A stretch of 64,000 nucleotides of DNA from Geodermatophilus amargosae (GCF_900116515.1 NZ_FPBA01000001.1:434001-498000), one strand, 5' to 3'. Shown: positions 19,010 through 30,789, counted from the stretch's first letter. Translations and numbers: made by a program. Notes: generated by a model from the sequence alone, not told the origin.

Positions 19010-20122
19010 ATGGACCAACCCGCCGCCCGTGGACCTCGCGACCGCCACGCCTACGGCATGGCCGTCGCCGTCGCGCTCGTCACGGGTGCCGTGGCCGTCG
19101 TCTGCGCCGTGGTCCTGGGTCTGCCGCTGCGCGACCCGGACGGGTTCCTCGGCCCGACCTACGTGCGGCTGCCGTTGATCGCGGCGCTGCTGCTCGCGGT
19201 CGACGTGCTGCCCCGCGCCCTGGTGCGCGCCCGCTCACCCAGGGCGGTTCCGGAGGAGGTCCTCGGCGTCGCTCGCGACCGCTGGCCCTGGCGCCGGCTC
19301 CGTCCGGTCCTGGTCGGGCTCGCGGCCTTCTACGTCACGTACGTCGCCTACCGGAACCTCAAGAACTACCTGCCCCTCCTCCGGCCTGGCCTGGTCGACG
19401 ACGAGCTGGCGGGGACCGACCGGGCGCTCACGGGAGGCGTCGCGCCCGCCGAGGTGCTGCACGACCTGCTCGGCACCGGTGTCGCCGCGCACGTCCTGTC
19501 GTGGGTCTACCTGGCGTTCCTGGTGTTCGTGCCGGCCTCCCTGGGGCTCGCCCTCGTCCTGCGGGGCCGGTCCGGGCACGCCTGCTGGTACGTCACGGCG
19601 CTGTGCCTCAACTGGGCGCTCGGTACCGCCAGCTACTACGTCCTCCCGTCGAGAGGCCCGGTCTACGCGCAGCCGGGGCTGTTCTGGGACCTCCCCGAGA
19701 CCGGCGTGTCCCGGCTCCAGGACAGCCTGCTGGTGTCCCGCTGGATCGTCCTCGGCGACCCACAGGGGACCGAGCGCCTCAACAGCATCGCCGCCTTCGC
19801 GTCGCTGCACGTGTCGATCATCTTCACCGCCGCGCTCATCGCGCAGTTCGTGGTCGCGTCGGTCGCGGTACGCGCGGCGCTCTGGGGCTTCTTCGGGCTG
19901 ACCGCCATCGCGACGATCTACTTCGGCTGGCACTACCTCCTCGATGACGTCGCCGGGCTGGCGATCGGCGCACTCTCGGTCCTGCTCGCCGCATGGGGCA
20001 CGGGTCAGTTCCGGGGCCGGCGGCAATCCGTGCGCGTGCCGCACGAGACCGGCGTGGCCGGGGCACGCGAGCGGCGACGCCGCTTCCGACGCCGCACGCA
20101 GGCGGCTCCGTCCCCGTCCTGA
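19010..20122 (+). CDS. PAP2-superfamily (AUR1-like) membrane protein
   Basis: 370 aa with about six membrane helices. PAP2-type motifs are spread through the second half: RNLKNYLP near residue 115, YYVLPSRGPVY (C1-like), FASLHVSI (C2-like, with the catalytic His) and GWHYLLDDVAG (C3-like). The layout matches the inositol-phosphorylceramide-synthase/AUR1 branch of PAP2 proteins more than simple phosphatases, so it may transfer a phospho-alcohol between lipids. It has a basic C-terminal tail. ATG 19010 follows a GATAGT sequence by 5 nt and may be leaderless. It converges on the GtrA gene. Confidence 0.78.
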   Translation: MDQPAARGPRDRHAYGMAVAVALVTGAVAVVCAVVLGLPLRDPDGFLGPTYVRLPLIAALLLAVDVLPRALVRARSPRAVPEEVLGVARDRWPWRRLRPVLVGLAAFYVTYVAYRNLKNYLPLLRPGLVDDELAGTDRALTGGVAPAEVLHDLLGTGVAAHVLSWVYLAFLVFVPASLGLALVLRGRSGHACWYVTALCLNWALGTASYYVLPSRGPVYAQPGLFWDLPETGVSRLQDSLLVSRWIVLGDPQGTERLNSIAAFASLHVSIIFTAALIAQFVVASVAVRAALWGFFGLTAIATIYFGWHYLLDDVAGLAIGALSVLLAAWGTGQFRGRRQSVRVPHETGVAGARERRRRFRRRTQAAPSPS

Positions 20123-20158
20123 CGCAGGGGGCGGTCCGGCCTCCCACACCGACGCCGA

Positions 20159-20620
20159 TCAGGTCGCGGGCTGGTCCGGGAACACGTACCGCCGGTAGGT
20201 CAGGAAGCGGAAGAGGCTGCCGAGTGCGAGGCCGACCACGTTGGCCGCCACGTTGTCGGCGACCGGGCTCCTGAGGTCGAGGACGTAGCGCGAGACCGCG
20301 AGACAGACGAGCGAGATCACGAGAGCGACGGCGCTGAGCGCCATGTACAGCGAGTACTCCCGCGCGAGCCGGCCACGCGGCCGGTCCCGATACGTCCAGA
20401 ACCGGTTCCCGACGTAGGCGACGGTGGTGCCCGCGACGAGAGAGATCGTCTTGGCGACCAGCGGCTGGTCGTCCAGCAGGCCGTCCCCGCCCAGGTGCAC
20501 CAGGGCGTTGTACCCCCCGATGTCGACGACCACGCCGAACGCGCCGGCCGCCATGAACCCCGACGCCTCCCGCCCGAGGGCCCGTCCGCGTTCTCCCAGT
20601 GCCACGGTCCGCGGGCTCAC
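20159..20620 (-). CDS. GtrA-family membrane protein
   Basis: 153 aa with four predicted helices and GtrA hallmarks: FMAAGAFGVVVDIGGYNAL, LVAKTISLVAGTTVAYVGNRFWTYR and the ending LGSLFRFLTYRRYVFP. GtrA proteins are thought to move polyprenyl-phosphate sugars across the membrane or bind GT partners; the mycobacterial Rv3789, next to dprE1, is the closest functional comparison. GTG 20620 is my choice because residues upstream are Arg/Pro-rich and non-coding in character; GTG 20605 is an alternative. It probably serves the DPA or another sugar-lipid pathway of the cluster. Confidence 0.83.
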   Translation of the reverse strand: MSPRTVALGERGRALGREASGFMAAGAFGVVVDIGGYNALVHLGGDGLLDDQPLVAKTISLVAGTTVAYVGNRFWTYRDRPRGRLAREYSLYMALSAVALVISLVCLAVSRYVLDLRSPVADNVAANVVGLALGSLFRFLTYRRYVFPDQPAT

Positions 20621-20973
20621 ACCGGCAGCCGCTGGAGGGCGGCTCCTGGCGCATGCCGCGGGAGGCCGGTCACCCGCGTCCTGGCGGACCCGCGCCGGAC
20701 GACCTCCGGAGCGGACTCCCGGGCACCACGGCGGCCGGTCGGGGAACGGGACCCCGCGGGTCGCGGCGCCGTGTGCGCGGGATCCCAAGCCACCGCCCGA
20801 TGGTACCGGTCGTAGATCCAGGTCAGCCGCCCGTGGAGGTCACCCCCCGCCGTGGACGTCCGCGGCGATCACCCCTCCGGCGGCGACCGGCGAGGCCGGC
20901 AGTCCACATGAGGGGCCCCTGCCGAGTGCACGTCGCCCTGTCCGGTCCGCCGACCGGCAGGGGCCGGTCGAGA
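20621..20973. other. Intergenic stretch, 353 nt, no gene recognised
   Basis: This gap lies between the divergent GtrA gene and the 20974 gene. Several reading frames stay open but are Arg/Pro-rich with no family resemblance. It should hold promoters for both flanking genes, but I could not point to convincing hexamers. No hairpin or repeat stands out. Confidence 0.5.
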
Positions 20974-22065
20974 ATGCACCGCATGCGCGCTGCACCGCCG
21001 TTCGCACTGACGGCGACACGGCCCCGGGCCCACCTCGTCGGCCGGCTGAGCGCGCGACTGCGGAGAGTCGGACTCGACGGCGTCCTCGGCGACCTCGACC
21101 GCGCCGCCGAACGGTGCCCGGTCCCGGGCGAGGCCGCGGGTGAGGGCTTCACCTGGGACGACCTGGACCGCAACGACCCCACGTGGTGGCCGCAGGGTGT
21201 GGCGAGCACCCGGTCCGGCGGCGTGCTGTTCGTGAGCTGGTACGCCAAGCGCGGCCGGCTGTTCCGCACGCCGGGCTCGCGGATCTCGGTCGTCGACCGC
21301 TCGCACCCGGAGGGTCCCCGTTACCGGCACGTCCTGCTGGTCGTGCCACACCGGCGTCTCGGGGTCCTGGCCATGGGCACCGTCCCCGTGCACGCCGGGG
21401 GCATCGCCGTCCACGGTGACCTCCTCCTGGTCGCCGACACCCTCTTCGGGATGCGGGTCTTCCGCCTCGGGGACGTCATGGCGGTCCCTCGCCGGCCCAC
21501 CGGGGCAGCGGGCGACGCGTCCCCCGCCAGGATCGGCGCGCTGCGGCGGTCCGCCGTGGACGGCTCCGATGTCTGGGGGTGCGACTACGTGCTCCCCCAG
21601 CTCATGGCGTTCCGCGTCCCGCTGCGCGCGGGACGGCGTCGACTGCGGTACTCGTTCCTGTCCACCGGGGAGGTGGAGGGCCGGCCGACGCTCGTCGTCG
21701 GGGAGTACCGGCGCAAGGACGATCGGCCGCCCCGGCTCGCGCGCTATCCCGTCGACCCTCGGACGGGCCTCCCGGCCGTCGACGGCCACGGCCGGTGGGC
21801 TCCGCTCGAGGTCCACGAGGACCAACCGCGCCGCATGCAGGGGGTGGCCGTGCACGAGTCCACGTGGTTCGTCACGGCGAGCAACGGCAGGGGGTCCGCC
21901 GGGGACCTGTACGTCGGCGCCCCGGGCACGTGGCACCGCAACCGGGGGGTGTTGCCGAGCGGGCCGGAGGACCTGGCCTGGACCTGCCCAGGGGAGGAGC
22001 TCTGGTGCGTCTCCGAGTGGCCCGGGCGCCGGTGGGTCTTCCCCGTCGCCACGGATCGCCGCTAG
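20974..22065 (+). CDS. Hypothetical protein, possible beta-propeller
   Basis: 363 aa, no clear signal peptide or membrane segment. The N-terminal half has WWPQGVASTRSGGVLFVSWY, ISVVDRSHPEG and HAGGIAVHGDLLLVADTLFGMRVFRL, with recurring strand-turn-strand spacing, and later RRMQGVAVHESTWFVTASNGRG and PEDLAWTCPGEELWCVSEWPG. The repeated pattern of a hydrophobic strand followed by a short polar turn suggests a beta-propeller-like fold; I do not recognise a named family. ATG 20974 or 20983 are both possible. It is followed after 149 nt by a GT87 gene on the same strand. No function should be assumed. Confidence 0.6.
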   Translation: MHRMRAAPPFALTATRPRAHLVGRLSARLRRVGLDGVLGDLDRAAERCPVPGEAAGEGFTWDDLDRNDPTWWPQGVASTRSGGVLFVSWYAKRGRLFRTPGSRISVVDRSHPEGPRYRHVLLVVPHRRLGVLAMGTVPVHAGGIAVHGDLLLVADTLFGMRVFRLGDVMAVPRRPTGAAGDASPARIGALRRSAVDGSDVWGCDYVLPQLMAFRVPLRAGRRRLRYSFLSTGEVEGRPTLVVGEYRRKDDRPPRLARYPVDPRTGLPAVDGHGRWAPLEVHEDQPRRMQGVAVHESTWFVTASNGRGSAGDLYVGAPGTWHRNRGVLPSGPEDLAWTCPGEELWCVSEWPGRRWVFPVATDRR

Positions 22066-22214
22066 CAGCCGCGGCCGGCCCCGTCGCGTCGGACTCCCGT
22101 GGCCCATACGGGGATCTCGGTGGACGCGGGCGGTTCACGCAGGCGCTCCTGGGCACTCCCGAGCCTGGCCTCGCGCTGTGCGGAGCCTGCCGTTCCGGCT
22201 GCGGGGAGGCGGCG

Positions 22215-23507
22215 ATGCAGCGGACGACCCGGGCCGCGAGTGCCGGCACGTCGGTGCCGGCGGACGCCGGCGTCGGCTGCCGCGCCCCCCTCGGGGACCT
22301 CCCCCCGGCCGGACGCCTGACACGCGTGGCATGGACGCATGCAGTCCGTGTCGTGCTGTGGCCGCTGGCCGTGGGCTCCCTGCTGCACGTGGCGGTGCGT
22401 TCGTCCACGGGGACCGCCTCGGACCTGGCGATCCTGTGGCGCAGCGGCGCCAGCCTGGCCGCCGGCGGGCCCCTGTACGACGCCCGCCTGGAGTTCATCT
22501 ACCCCCCGCTGGCCGGCTGGCTCCTCGCGCCGCTGGGCCTGCTGCCGTTCCGTGGCGCGGTGGTCGTCGTCGTGCTCGTCGGCCTGGTCGCCGTGGTCGC
22601 TGCGACGGTGCTGCTGCTGCGCCTGGTCGGGATCCGTGTGACGTCGCCCGTCCTGCCCGGGGTGCTGCTGGTCCTCGCCCACAGCCGGCCGCTGGTCGGG
22701 CTGCTGGACCAGGGCAACGTCGACACCGTCCTCCTGCTCGCCGAGGCAGGCGTCATCGCACTGCTCCTGGCCCGCCGAGACGTCGCAGCCGGTGCCCTGC
22801 TCGGCGCCGTGTGCGCGGTCAAGCCCACCCTGGCCCCGGTCGTGGTCGCCCTCGTCGTCCTGGGGCGGGGACGGGCCCTGCTCGCGGCCGCCACCAGCGG
22901 AGTGGTGCTCACCGCGGTCGGGGTGCTGACCGTGCCGGACCGCGCCGTGTTCTTCAGCGACGTCCTGCCGCTGCTGGCCGGGGGCAACCGTCCCGAGCTG
23001 ACCCCGTTCAACCGCTCCCTCCACGGTGCCGCCGTCCAGCTCGGCCTGCCGCCGGCGCTCGACCTGGCGCTGCGGGTGGCAGCGTTCGGTCTGGCCTGCT
23101 GGGTGGCGTGGCGCCGGCGGTCCCACCCGCAGGCCCCGTTGGAGGTCGTGCCGCTGCTGATGCTGGGCACGCTGCTGGCGTCGTCCTTCTCGTGGGCCAA
23201 CTACAGCATCTACCTGCTGCCGCTCCTGGTGACCGCGGTCCGGCGCGACAGCCTGGTGCGCACCTGGCCGGCCTGGGCGGGGGTCTACCTGTTCGCGACC
23301 AACGACGCCTGGCACGTGGAAGACCTGACCGGGCTGCCCGACACGCTCCTGCGCCTGCTGCCGCTCGCGGGCTGGCTGCTGCTGCTCGGCGCCTGCGCCG
23401 TGGTCCCGCACCGCTCGGAGACGGCCGCGCCGTACCGCCGGTCCGGCATCTCCGCGTCCGGGCTCGGTGGTGTCCCGCCACTCCCGCTCGACACACCGAT
23501 CAGGTAG
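22215..23507 (+). CDS. GT87-family (DUF2029) polyprenol-sugar glycosyltransferase
   Basis: 430 aa with about ten helices. The first loop contains SDLAILWRSGASLAAGGPLYD and then FIYPPLAGWLL, the standard signature of GT87 mannosyltransferase-like proteins such as PimE, with the Asp of SDL the expected catalytic residue. Later sequences LLDQGNVDTVLLL and GAVCAVKPTLAPV are also typical. ATG 22215 has GGAGG six nt upstream. It closes the envelope cluster. GT87 enzymes mostly use polyprenyl-phosphate mannose; the donor here is not determined. Confidence 0.85.
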   Translation: MQRTTRAASAGTSVPADAGVGCRAPLGDLPPAGRLTRVAWTHAVRVVLWPLAVGSLLHVAVRSSTGTASDLAILWRSGASLAAGGPLYDARLEFIYPPLAGWLLAPLGLLPFRGAVVVVVLVGLVAVVAATVLLLRLVGIRVTSPVLPGVLLVLAHSRPLVGLLDQGNVDTVLLLAEAGVIALLLARRDVAAGALLGAVCAVKPTLAPVVVALVVLGRGRALLAAATSGVVLTAVGVLTVPDRAVFFSDVLPLLAGGNRPELTPFNRSLHGAAVQLGLPPALDLALRVAAFGLACWVAWRRRSHPQAPLEVVPLLMLGTLLASSFSWANYSIYLLPLLVTAVRRDSLVRTWPAWAGVYLFATNDAWHVEDLTGLPDTLLRLLPLAGWLLLLGACAVVPHRSETAAPYRRSGISASGLGGVPPLPLDTPIR

Positions 23508-23568
23508 ACAGCCAACCGTTGACGCGACTGCGTGACGACTGCGGTCCTGCCTGACGGACGGAGAGACG

Positions 23569-25974
<2,406 letters not shown>

Positions 25975-26075
25975 GGGCGGCGGCGTCACCGCCTTCCGCG
26001 TCTTCCGACTCCACTTCCCGCAGGTCCGTGCCGATGTCCATCCCGGTGTACCCGGACACGCGGACAGGGAGGGCG

Positions 26076-26729
26076 ATGATGGCGACGCCTGGAGTGGACC
26101 ACCCCGAGGAGAGGGCGGTGCTCGACATCAAGGCGAGCAGCCGTTCCGACGTGCTGATCAGCTTCGTCGAGGAGGTGTCGGGCTCGGAGCTGGTGGTCAG
26201 CGTCGGCGAGGACGCCCAGAAGCGCCGCGTGCGGCTGGACACCGGCGAGCACGTCGAGCTGATCTGGCGGGGGCCCGAGGAGCTGCGGTCCCTACCCGCG
26301 CAGCTGGTCGAGGTGGTCGCCGGCGACTCGCCGACGTGGCGGCTGAAGGTCGTCGGGCCCGCGTCGCGCGGCCAGCGGCGCAGCGCCGTCCGCGCCCCGA
26401 TGTCGGTGTCGATCGAGGTGGCCCTGGGGGACCGGGTGCTGGTCGGGACCACCGTCGACCTCAGCGAGGGCGGCACCCGCTGCCTGCTGACCGGCAGGCC
26501 AGGCGTGGCGAAGCCGGAGATCGAGGTCGGTGCCGTCCTCCCCGTCGTCGTGGACCTCCACGGCGACCGCCTCGCGGTCAAGGCCGAGGTCATCCGTCGG
26601 CACGCGCGGGAGGACCACCACAGCGAGTTGTCCCTCCGCTTCGTCGGGCTCGGGGAGAAGCGCGAGGACGCCATCCGGCGGCGGGTCTTCGCCGAACTGC
26701 GCGACCTGCGGTCACGCGGCCTCATCTGA
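26076..26729 (+). CDS. PilZ-domain protein (predicted c-di-GMP receptor)
   Basis: 217 aa. The N-terminal half (to about residue 100) resembles the YcgR-like flagellar-brake N domain. The C-terminal PilZ domain carries an Arg cluster RGQRRSAVR and VDLSEGGTR, which fit the RxxxR and D/NxSxxG c-di-GMP-binding motifs. ATG 26076 (followed at once by a second ATG) has GGGAGGG closely upstream; ATG 26034 would add 14 residues but has poorer context. No flagellar or pilus gene is near, so the output may be envelope or polysaccharide related. That is inference from the nearby glycan cluster. Confidence 0.82.
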   Translation: MMATPGVDHPEERAVLDIKASSRSDVLISFVEEVSGSELVVSVGEDAQKRRVRLDTGEHVELIWRGPEELRSLPAQLVEVVAGDSPTWRLKVVGPASRGQRRSAVRAPMSVSIEVALGDRVLVGTTVDLSEGGTRCLLTGRPGVAKPEIEVGAVLPVVVDLHGDRLAVKAEVIRRHAREDHHSELSLRFVGLGEKREDAIRRRVFAELRDLRSRGLI

Positions 26730-26764
26730 CGCCCGCACCTGAGCCGCTGCGCCAGACTGCGCGG

Positions 26765-27523
26765 GTGGACAGCACCCTGGACCGGGCCCTGGTCAGCGCG
26801 GTCGCGCACCGCTGGCACCCGGTCGCCGCCCCGGTCTCCGACGACGCCCTCGCGCGGCTCCTGGAGCGGCTCGCCCCGCTCGCGCGGGGGCGGGTGCTCG
26901 ACCTCGGCTGCGGCTCGGGCGCGTGGCTGCTCCCGCTGCTGGCCGCGCGGCCCGAGCTGGTGGGCGTCGGCGTGGACACCTCGGCGCCCGCGCTGGACGC
27001 CGCGCGGGACCGGGCCGCCATGCGCGGCGTGACGGGCCGCGTGGAGTTCGTGCAGGACGACGCCGCGACCTGGCAGGGCGGCCCCTTCGACGCCGTCGTG
27101 TGCATCGGCGCCACGCACGTCTTCGGCGGTCCGGCCGGGACCCTCGACGCCGTCCGCCGCTCCCTGCGCCCCGGCGGCCGGGTGCTCTTCGGCGACGGCT
27201 TCTGGGAGTCCGGCCCCGGTGAGGCGGCGCTGGCCGGCCTCGGCGCCGAGCCCGGCGAGCTGCCCGACCTGCCCGGGCTGCTGGCCGAGGTGCAGGGCTG
27301 CGGCTTCGAGCCCGGCTACGCGCACCTGTCCACGCTCGCCGAGTGGGACGAGTACGAGTGGTGCTGGACCGGCGCGCTGACGGAGTGGGCGCTCACCGAG
27401 GCGGCCGGAGCCGAACGGGAGGCCGCCCTGGAGGCCGCCCGCACGCACCGCCGCCAGTGGCTGGAGGGCTACCGCGGCGAGCTGGGGTTCCTGACCGTCG
27501 TCCTGCACGACAGGGGTTCCTGA
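26765..27523 (+). CDS. SAM-dependent methyltransferase with duplicated 3' end
   Basis: 252 aa. Motif I VLDLGCGSGAW is near residue 46, acidic strand end GVGVDTSAPAL follows, then VQDDAATW and FDAVVCIGATHVFGG. The second half has PGGRVLFGDGFWE and aromatic-rich WDEYEWCWTGALTEW. The substrate is unknown. The last codons (GFLTVVLHDRGS) lie in a 29-bp sequence repeated immediately downstream; because 29 is not a multiple of three, the duplication creates the present stop. Without it the protein would end DRGR. It starts with GTG 35 nt after the PilZ gene and converges on ppa. Confidence 0.82.
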   Translation: MDSTLDRALVSAVAHRWHPVAAPVSDDALARLLERLAPLARGRVLDLGCGSGAWLLPLLAARPELVGVGVDTSAPALDAARDRAAMRGVTGRVEFVQDDAATWQGGPFDAVVCIGATHVFGGPAGTLDAVRRSLRPGGRVLFGDGFWESGPGEAALAGLGAEPGELPDLPGLLAEVQGCGFEPGYAHLSTLAEWDEYEWCWTGALTEWALTEAAGAEREAALEAARTHRRQWLEGYRGELGFLTVVLHDRGS

Positions 27524-27541
27524 CCGTCGTCCTGCACGACA
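27484..27541 (+). repeat. 29-bp perfect tandem duplication at a gene 3' end
   Basis: Two perfect copies, 27484-27512 and 27513-27541, beginning GGGGTTCCTGACC and ending CTGCACGACA. A degenerate third piece (GTCGTCCTGCACGACG) follows to about 27568. The first copy is inside the methyltransferase frame; the second shifts frame and supplies the stop. The arrangement suggests recent slippage or unequal exchange. Confidence 0.95.
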
Positions 27542-27574
27542 GGGGTCGCTGAGTCGTCCTGCACGACGTCCGGT

Positions 27575-27644
27575 CCTGAGACGACGACGGCGGTGCGACC
27601 CCGGGTGGGGTGCACCGCCGTCCGTCGTCCGTCGTGCGCTCAGG
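27575..27644. terminator. Bidirectional terminator hairpin
   Basis: A long inverted repeat between the convergent methyltransferase and ppa genes. CCTGAG pairs with CTCAGG at the base, and GACGACGACGGCGGTGC pairs with its near-complement across a GC-rich loop with one bulged base. It probably serves both strands; no long U tract follows, as is usual in actinobacteria. Confidence 0.75.
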
Positions 27645-27665
27645 AGGGTCGGGGGGAGGGGGCCG

Positions 27666-28157
27666 TCAGTGGCCGCCGGCCTCCTGGGCCCGCTTGATGG
27701 AGGCCTCGATCTCGGCCTGCGCCTCGGCGCGGCCGACCCAGTTGGCACCCTCGACCGACTTGCCCGGCTCCAGGTCCTTGTAGGTCTCGAAGAAGTGCTG
27801 GATCTCCAGCCGGTCGAACTCCGAGACGTCGGTGATGTCCTGGAGGTGGGCCATGCGGGGGTCGGTGGCCGGGACGGTGAGGACCTTGTCGTCGCCACCC
27901 GCCTCGTCGGTCATCCGGAACATGCCGATGGCCCGGCAGGTGATCAGGCACCCGGGGAAGGTCGGCTCCTCGAGGAGCACGAGGGCGTCGAGCGGGTCAC
28001 CGTCCTGACCCAGGGTGTTCTCGATGTACCCGTAGTCGGCCGGGTACCGGGTCGAGGTGAACAGCATCCGGTCGAGCCGGATGCGCCCGGTGGCGTGGTC
28101 CAGCTCGTACTTGTTCCGCTGGCCCTTGGGGATCTCTACCGTCACGTCGAACTGCAC
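27666..28157 (-). CDS. ppa: Inorganic pyrophosphatase (family I)
   Basis: 163 aa, hydrolyses PPi to phosphate and drives biosynthetic reactions. Family I active-site pieces are all visible: [32 protein letters not shown] with the metal-binding Asp residues, and the Lys of the DLEPGK loop near residue 140. GTG 28157 is the natural start and matches the usual family N-terminus ([11 protein letters not shown]). It is divergent from dacB with a 69-nt spacer. Length is as expected. Confidence 0.95.
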   Translation of the reverse strand: MQFDVTVEIPKGQRNKYELDHATGRIRLDRMLFTSTRYPADYGYIENTLGQDGDPLDALVLLEEPTFPGCLITCRAIGMFRMTDEAGGDDKVLTVPATDPRMAHLQDITDVSEFDRLEIQHFFETYKDLEPGKSVEGANWVGRAEAQAEIEASIKRAQEAGGH

Positions 28158-28226
28158 GGCACGTAGTGTGGCCCACCGGTATCAGGCCCACCGGCGCAGG
28201 TCCGCCCCGGGGGTCTCTTCCGGGGG

Positions 28227-29651
28227 GTGGGCACCATCGAGCCGAGTGGGTCGACGACCGTCACGCCGAGCTACGGGCGGCTGCGCCGGCGCCTCCTGCT
28301 GAGCCTCGTGGCCCTCCTCGTGGTTGCCGCGCTGGTCGTCGGCGCGGTGCTGTTCCTCGGCCGCGACGACGACGCCACGGGCGGCGCGGCGGCCGGGCCC
28401 ACCGCGGAGCTCCCCGGCGTCGGCGAGCCGGCACCCGTGCTCGCCGCGCTGTCCTCCGACGCCCCCGCACCCGACCCCGGTGCCGTCGCGGCCGCGCTCG
28501 CCCCGCTGCTGGCGACGCCCGCGCTCGCCGGGGGCGTGAGCGCCGAGGTGGTCGACGTCGCCGCCGGGGACACCCTGTTCGACCAGGGCGCCGACGAGCC
28601 CGTGACGCCGGCCTCGACGGCCAAGCTGCTGACCTCCGTCGCCGCGCTCACCGCCCTCGACCCCGACGACACGCTGGAGACGACGGTCGTCGCCGGGGCC
28701 ACGCCGGACGAGGTCGTGCTGGTCGGCGGCGGGGACCCCACCCTCTCGACGACGAGCCCCTCGCTCACCTACCCGGGCGCGGCGACCGTGGCCGACCTCG
28801 CCGCCCAGGTGCAGGCCGCGCTACCGCCGGGGACCACGGTCGGCCGGGTCGTCGTCGACACCACGCTGTTCGAGGGGCCGCTCACCGCGGACGGCTGGGG
28901 ACCCGAGGACGCGCCGTCGAGCTACGCCGCCCCGGTCACCGCCGCCGCGGTGGACGGCGCGCGGGTGACCCCCGGGGAGAACGCCCGCAGCGGCGCACCG
29001 GGCACCGACGCCGGACGGGCGCTGGCCGCCGCGCTCGGCGTCCCCGGCGCGACCGTCGAGCTGGGCGAGGCCCCCGACGGCGCCACGACGCTGGGCAGCG
29101 TCTCCTCGGCGCCGATCGCGCGCCTGGTCGAGCAGGCGCTGTCGCAGTCGGACAACCTGCTGGCCGACTCCCTGGCCCGCCACGTGGCCCTGGCCCGCGG
29201 CCTCCCGGCGACCTTCGACGGGGGAGCGCAGGCGGTCACCGGGGCGCTCGCCGACGCCGGCGTCGACACCTCCGAGGTCGACCTGCACGACGGCAGCGGG
29301 CTGTCCCGGCTGGACCTCGTGACCCCCGCCGTCCTGGCCGACGTCCTCGCGGGCGCCGCCGACGGCTCCCTCGCCGGTGCCTCGGCCGTCGTCTCGGGCC
29401 TGGCGGTGGCCGGCTACGACGGCACCCTGGCCGACCGCGGCGACGCCGACCCCGCCACCGCACCCGGCGCCGTCCGCGGCAAGACCGGCACCCTGCTCGG
29501 CGTGCACGCCCTGGCCGGCACCGTGGTGACCGCCGACGGCCGGCTGCTGGCCTACGCGCTGGTGGCCAACGGGACCACCGGCGGGGGCGGGCCGGAGGAG
29601 GCCGCGCTCGACGCCGTGGCCGCCGCGCTGGCCGGCTGCGGATGCCGCTGA
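28227..29651 (+). CDS. dacB: D-alanyl-D-alanine carboxypeptidase/endopeptidase (PBP4, S13)
   Basis: 474 aa. An N-terminal membrane segment ([22 protein letters not shown], about residues 25-46, uncleaved or signal-anchor) precedes the S13 domain. The penicillin-binding motifs are PASTAKLLT (SxxK), QSDNLLAD (SxN) and RGKTGTL (KTG), in the right order. It trims peptidoglycan peptides outside the membrane. GTG 28227 is the best start. The ppa-dacB-DUF2342-tilS-hpt order is conserved in actinobacteria. Confidence 0.93.
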   Translation: MGTIEPSGSTTVTPSYGRLRRRLLLSLVALLVVAALVVGAVLFLGRDDDATGGAAAGPTAELPGVGEPAPVLAALSSDAPAPDPGAVAAALAPLLATPALAGGVSAEVVDVAAGDTLFDQGADEPVTPASTAKLLTSVAALTALDPDDTLETTVVAGATPDEVVLVGGGDPTLSTTSPSLTYPGAATVADLAAQVQAALPPGTTVGRVVVDTTLFEGPLTADGWGPEDAPSSYAAPVTAAAVDGARVTPGENARSGAPGTDAGRALAAALGVPGATVELGEAPDGATTLGSVSSAPIARLVEQALSQSDNLLADSLARHVALARGLPATFDGGAQAVTGALADAGVDTSEVDLHDGSGLSRLDLVTPAVLADVLAGAADGSLAGASAVVSGLAVAGYDGTLADRGDADPATAPGAVRGKTGTLLGVHALAGTVVTADGRLLAYALVANGTTGGGGPEEAALDAVAAALAGCGCR

Positions 29652-29678
29652 CCGGGGGTGGCGCAGAGGTCGCCCGCG

Positions 29679-29684
29679 TACCGT
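29679..29684 (+). promoter_or_regulatory. -10 element (TACCGT) for the DUF2342 gene
   Basis: TACCGT precedes ATG 29691 by 6 nt, suggesting a leaderless start that can run independently of dacB. Confidence 0.45.
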
Positions 29685-29690
29685 GAGGTG

Positions 29691-30776
29691 ATGAGCAGCA
29701 GCGCACTCGTCGACTGGCAGCTCGCCGGGCGGACCGCCCGCAAGCTGGCCGGGGCAGGTCCGGCGACCACCCGCGAGGAGGCCACCGCGGTCGTCTCCGA
29801 GCTGCACGCGGCCGCCGCGGCCGCCGTCGCCCACGTCGAGGGGCTGACCGGGCTGCACCCGGTCGAGGGCGGGCCGGTCCCGGAGGTCGCCGTCGTCGAC
29901 CGGCCCGGCTGGATCGACGCCAACACCACCGGCATGGCCGCGCTGCTCGACCCGCTGGCCGGTGCGCTCCTCGAGCGGTCGGAGAACCCGCCCGGGCCGC
30001 TGGCCACCGCCATCGGCTCGCGCGCCACCGGCGTGCAGGCCGGCGGCCTGCTCGCGTTCCTCTCCTCCCGGGTGCTCGGCCAGTACGAGGTGTTCGGCAC
30101 CGGCGGCCGGCTGCTCCTGGTGGCGCCGAACATCGTCGACGCCGAGCGGCGCCTGGGCGTCGACCCGACCGACTTCCGCATGTGGGTCTGCCTGCACGAG
30201 GTCACCCACCAGCTGCAGTTCACCGCCTTCCCGTGGCTGCGCGACCACCTCGAGGCGCAGATCTCCGAGTTCGTCGAGGCCACCGACCTCAGCCCCGACG
30301 CGCTGCGCGACCGCATGTCCGACCTGATGCGCGGCCTCGCCGACGCCGTCCGCGGCACCGACGACGACGGCGCCTCGGCTGGCCTCATGGCCCTGGTCCG
30401 CGACCCCGAGCAGCGCGCCGTCCTCGACCGGGTCACCGCCGTGATGAGCCTGGTCGAGGGGCACGCCGAGTTCGTGATGGACGGCGTGGGCCCCGACGTC
30501 GTGCCCTCGGTGCGCACCCTGCGCAAGCGCTTCGCCCAGCGGCGCAAGGGCCGCGGCCCGCTCGACCGCGTGCTGCGCCGGCTGCTCGGCCTGGAGCAGA
30601 AGATGAAGCAGTACGCCGACGGGCGGACCTTCGTGGGTGGCGTCGTCGACCTGGTCGGCATGGAGGGGTTCAACCGGGTGTGGGCGGGCCCGGAGAACCT
30701 GCCGCTGGTCGAGGAGCTCACCGAGCCGGCCCGCTGGGTCGAGCGGGTGCACGGCCGCCCGGCCGTCACCGCCTGA
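29691..30776 (+). CDS. DUF2342 zinc-dependent metalloprotease-like protein
   Basis: 361 aa, a family found mainly in actinobacteria and sometimes labelled as coenzyme-F420-associated. The zincin-type motif HEVTH (in WVCLHEVTHQLQF, about residue 167) is followed by a downstream Glu in SLVEGHAEFVMD, consistent with a gluzincin-like site. The C-terminal part (RRLLGLEQKMKQYADGRTFV) is strongly conserved in the family. Proteolytic activity is not established to my knowledge. It sits between dacB and tilS, as Rv3626c does in M. tuberculosis. Confidence 0.88.
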   Translation: MSSSALVDWQLAGRTARKLAGAGPATTREEATAVVSELHAAAAAAVAHVEGLTGLHPVEGGPVPEVAVVDRPGWIDANTTGMAALLDPLAGALLERSENPPGPLATAIGSRATGVQAGGLLAFLSSRVLGQYEVFGTGGRLLLVAPNIVDAERRLGVDPTDFRMWVCLHEVTHQLQFTAFPWLRDHLEAQISEFVEATDLSPDALRDRMSDLMRGLADAVRGTDDDGASAGLMALVRDPEQRAVLDRVTAVMSLVEGHAEFVMDGVGPDVVPSVRTLRKRFAQRRKGRGPLDRVLRRLLGLEQKMKQYADGRTFVGGVVDLVGMEGFNRVWAGPENLPLVEELTEPARWVERVHGRPAVTA

Positions 30777-30789
30777 CGCCCCGGCTGCG

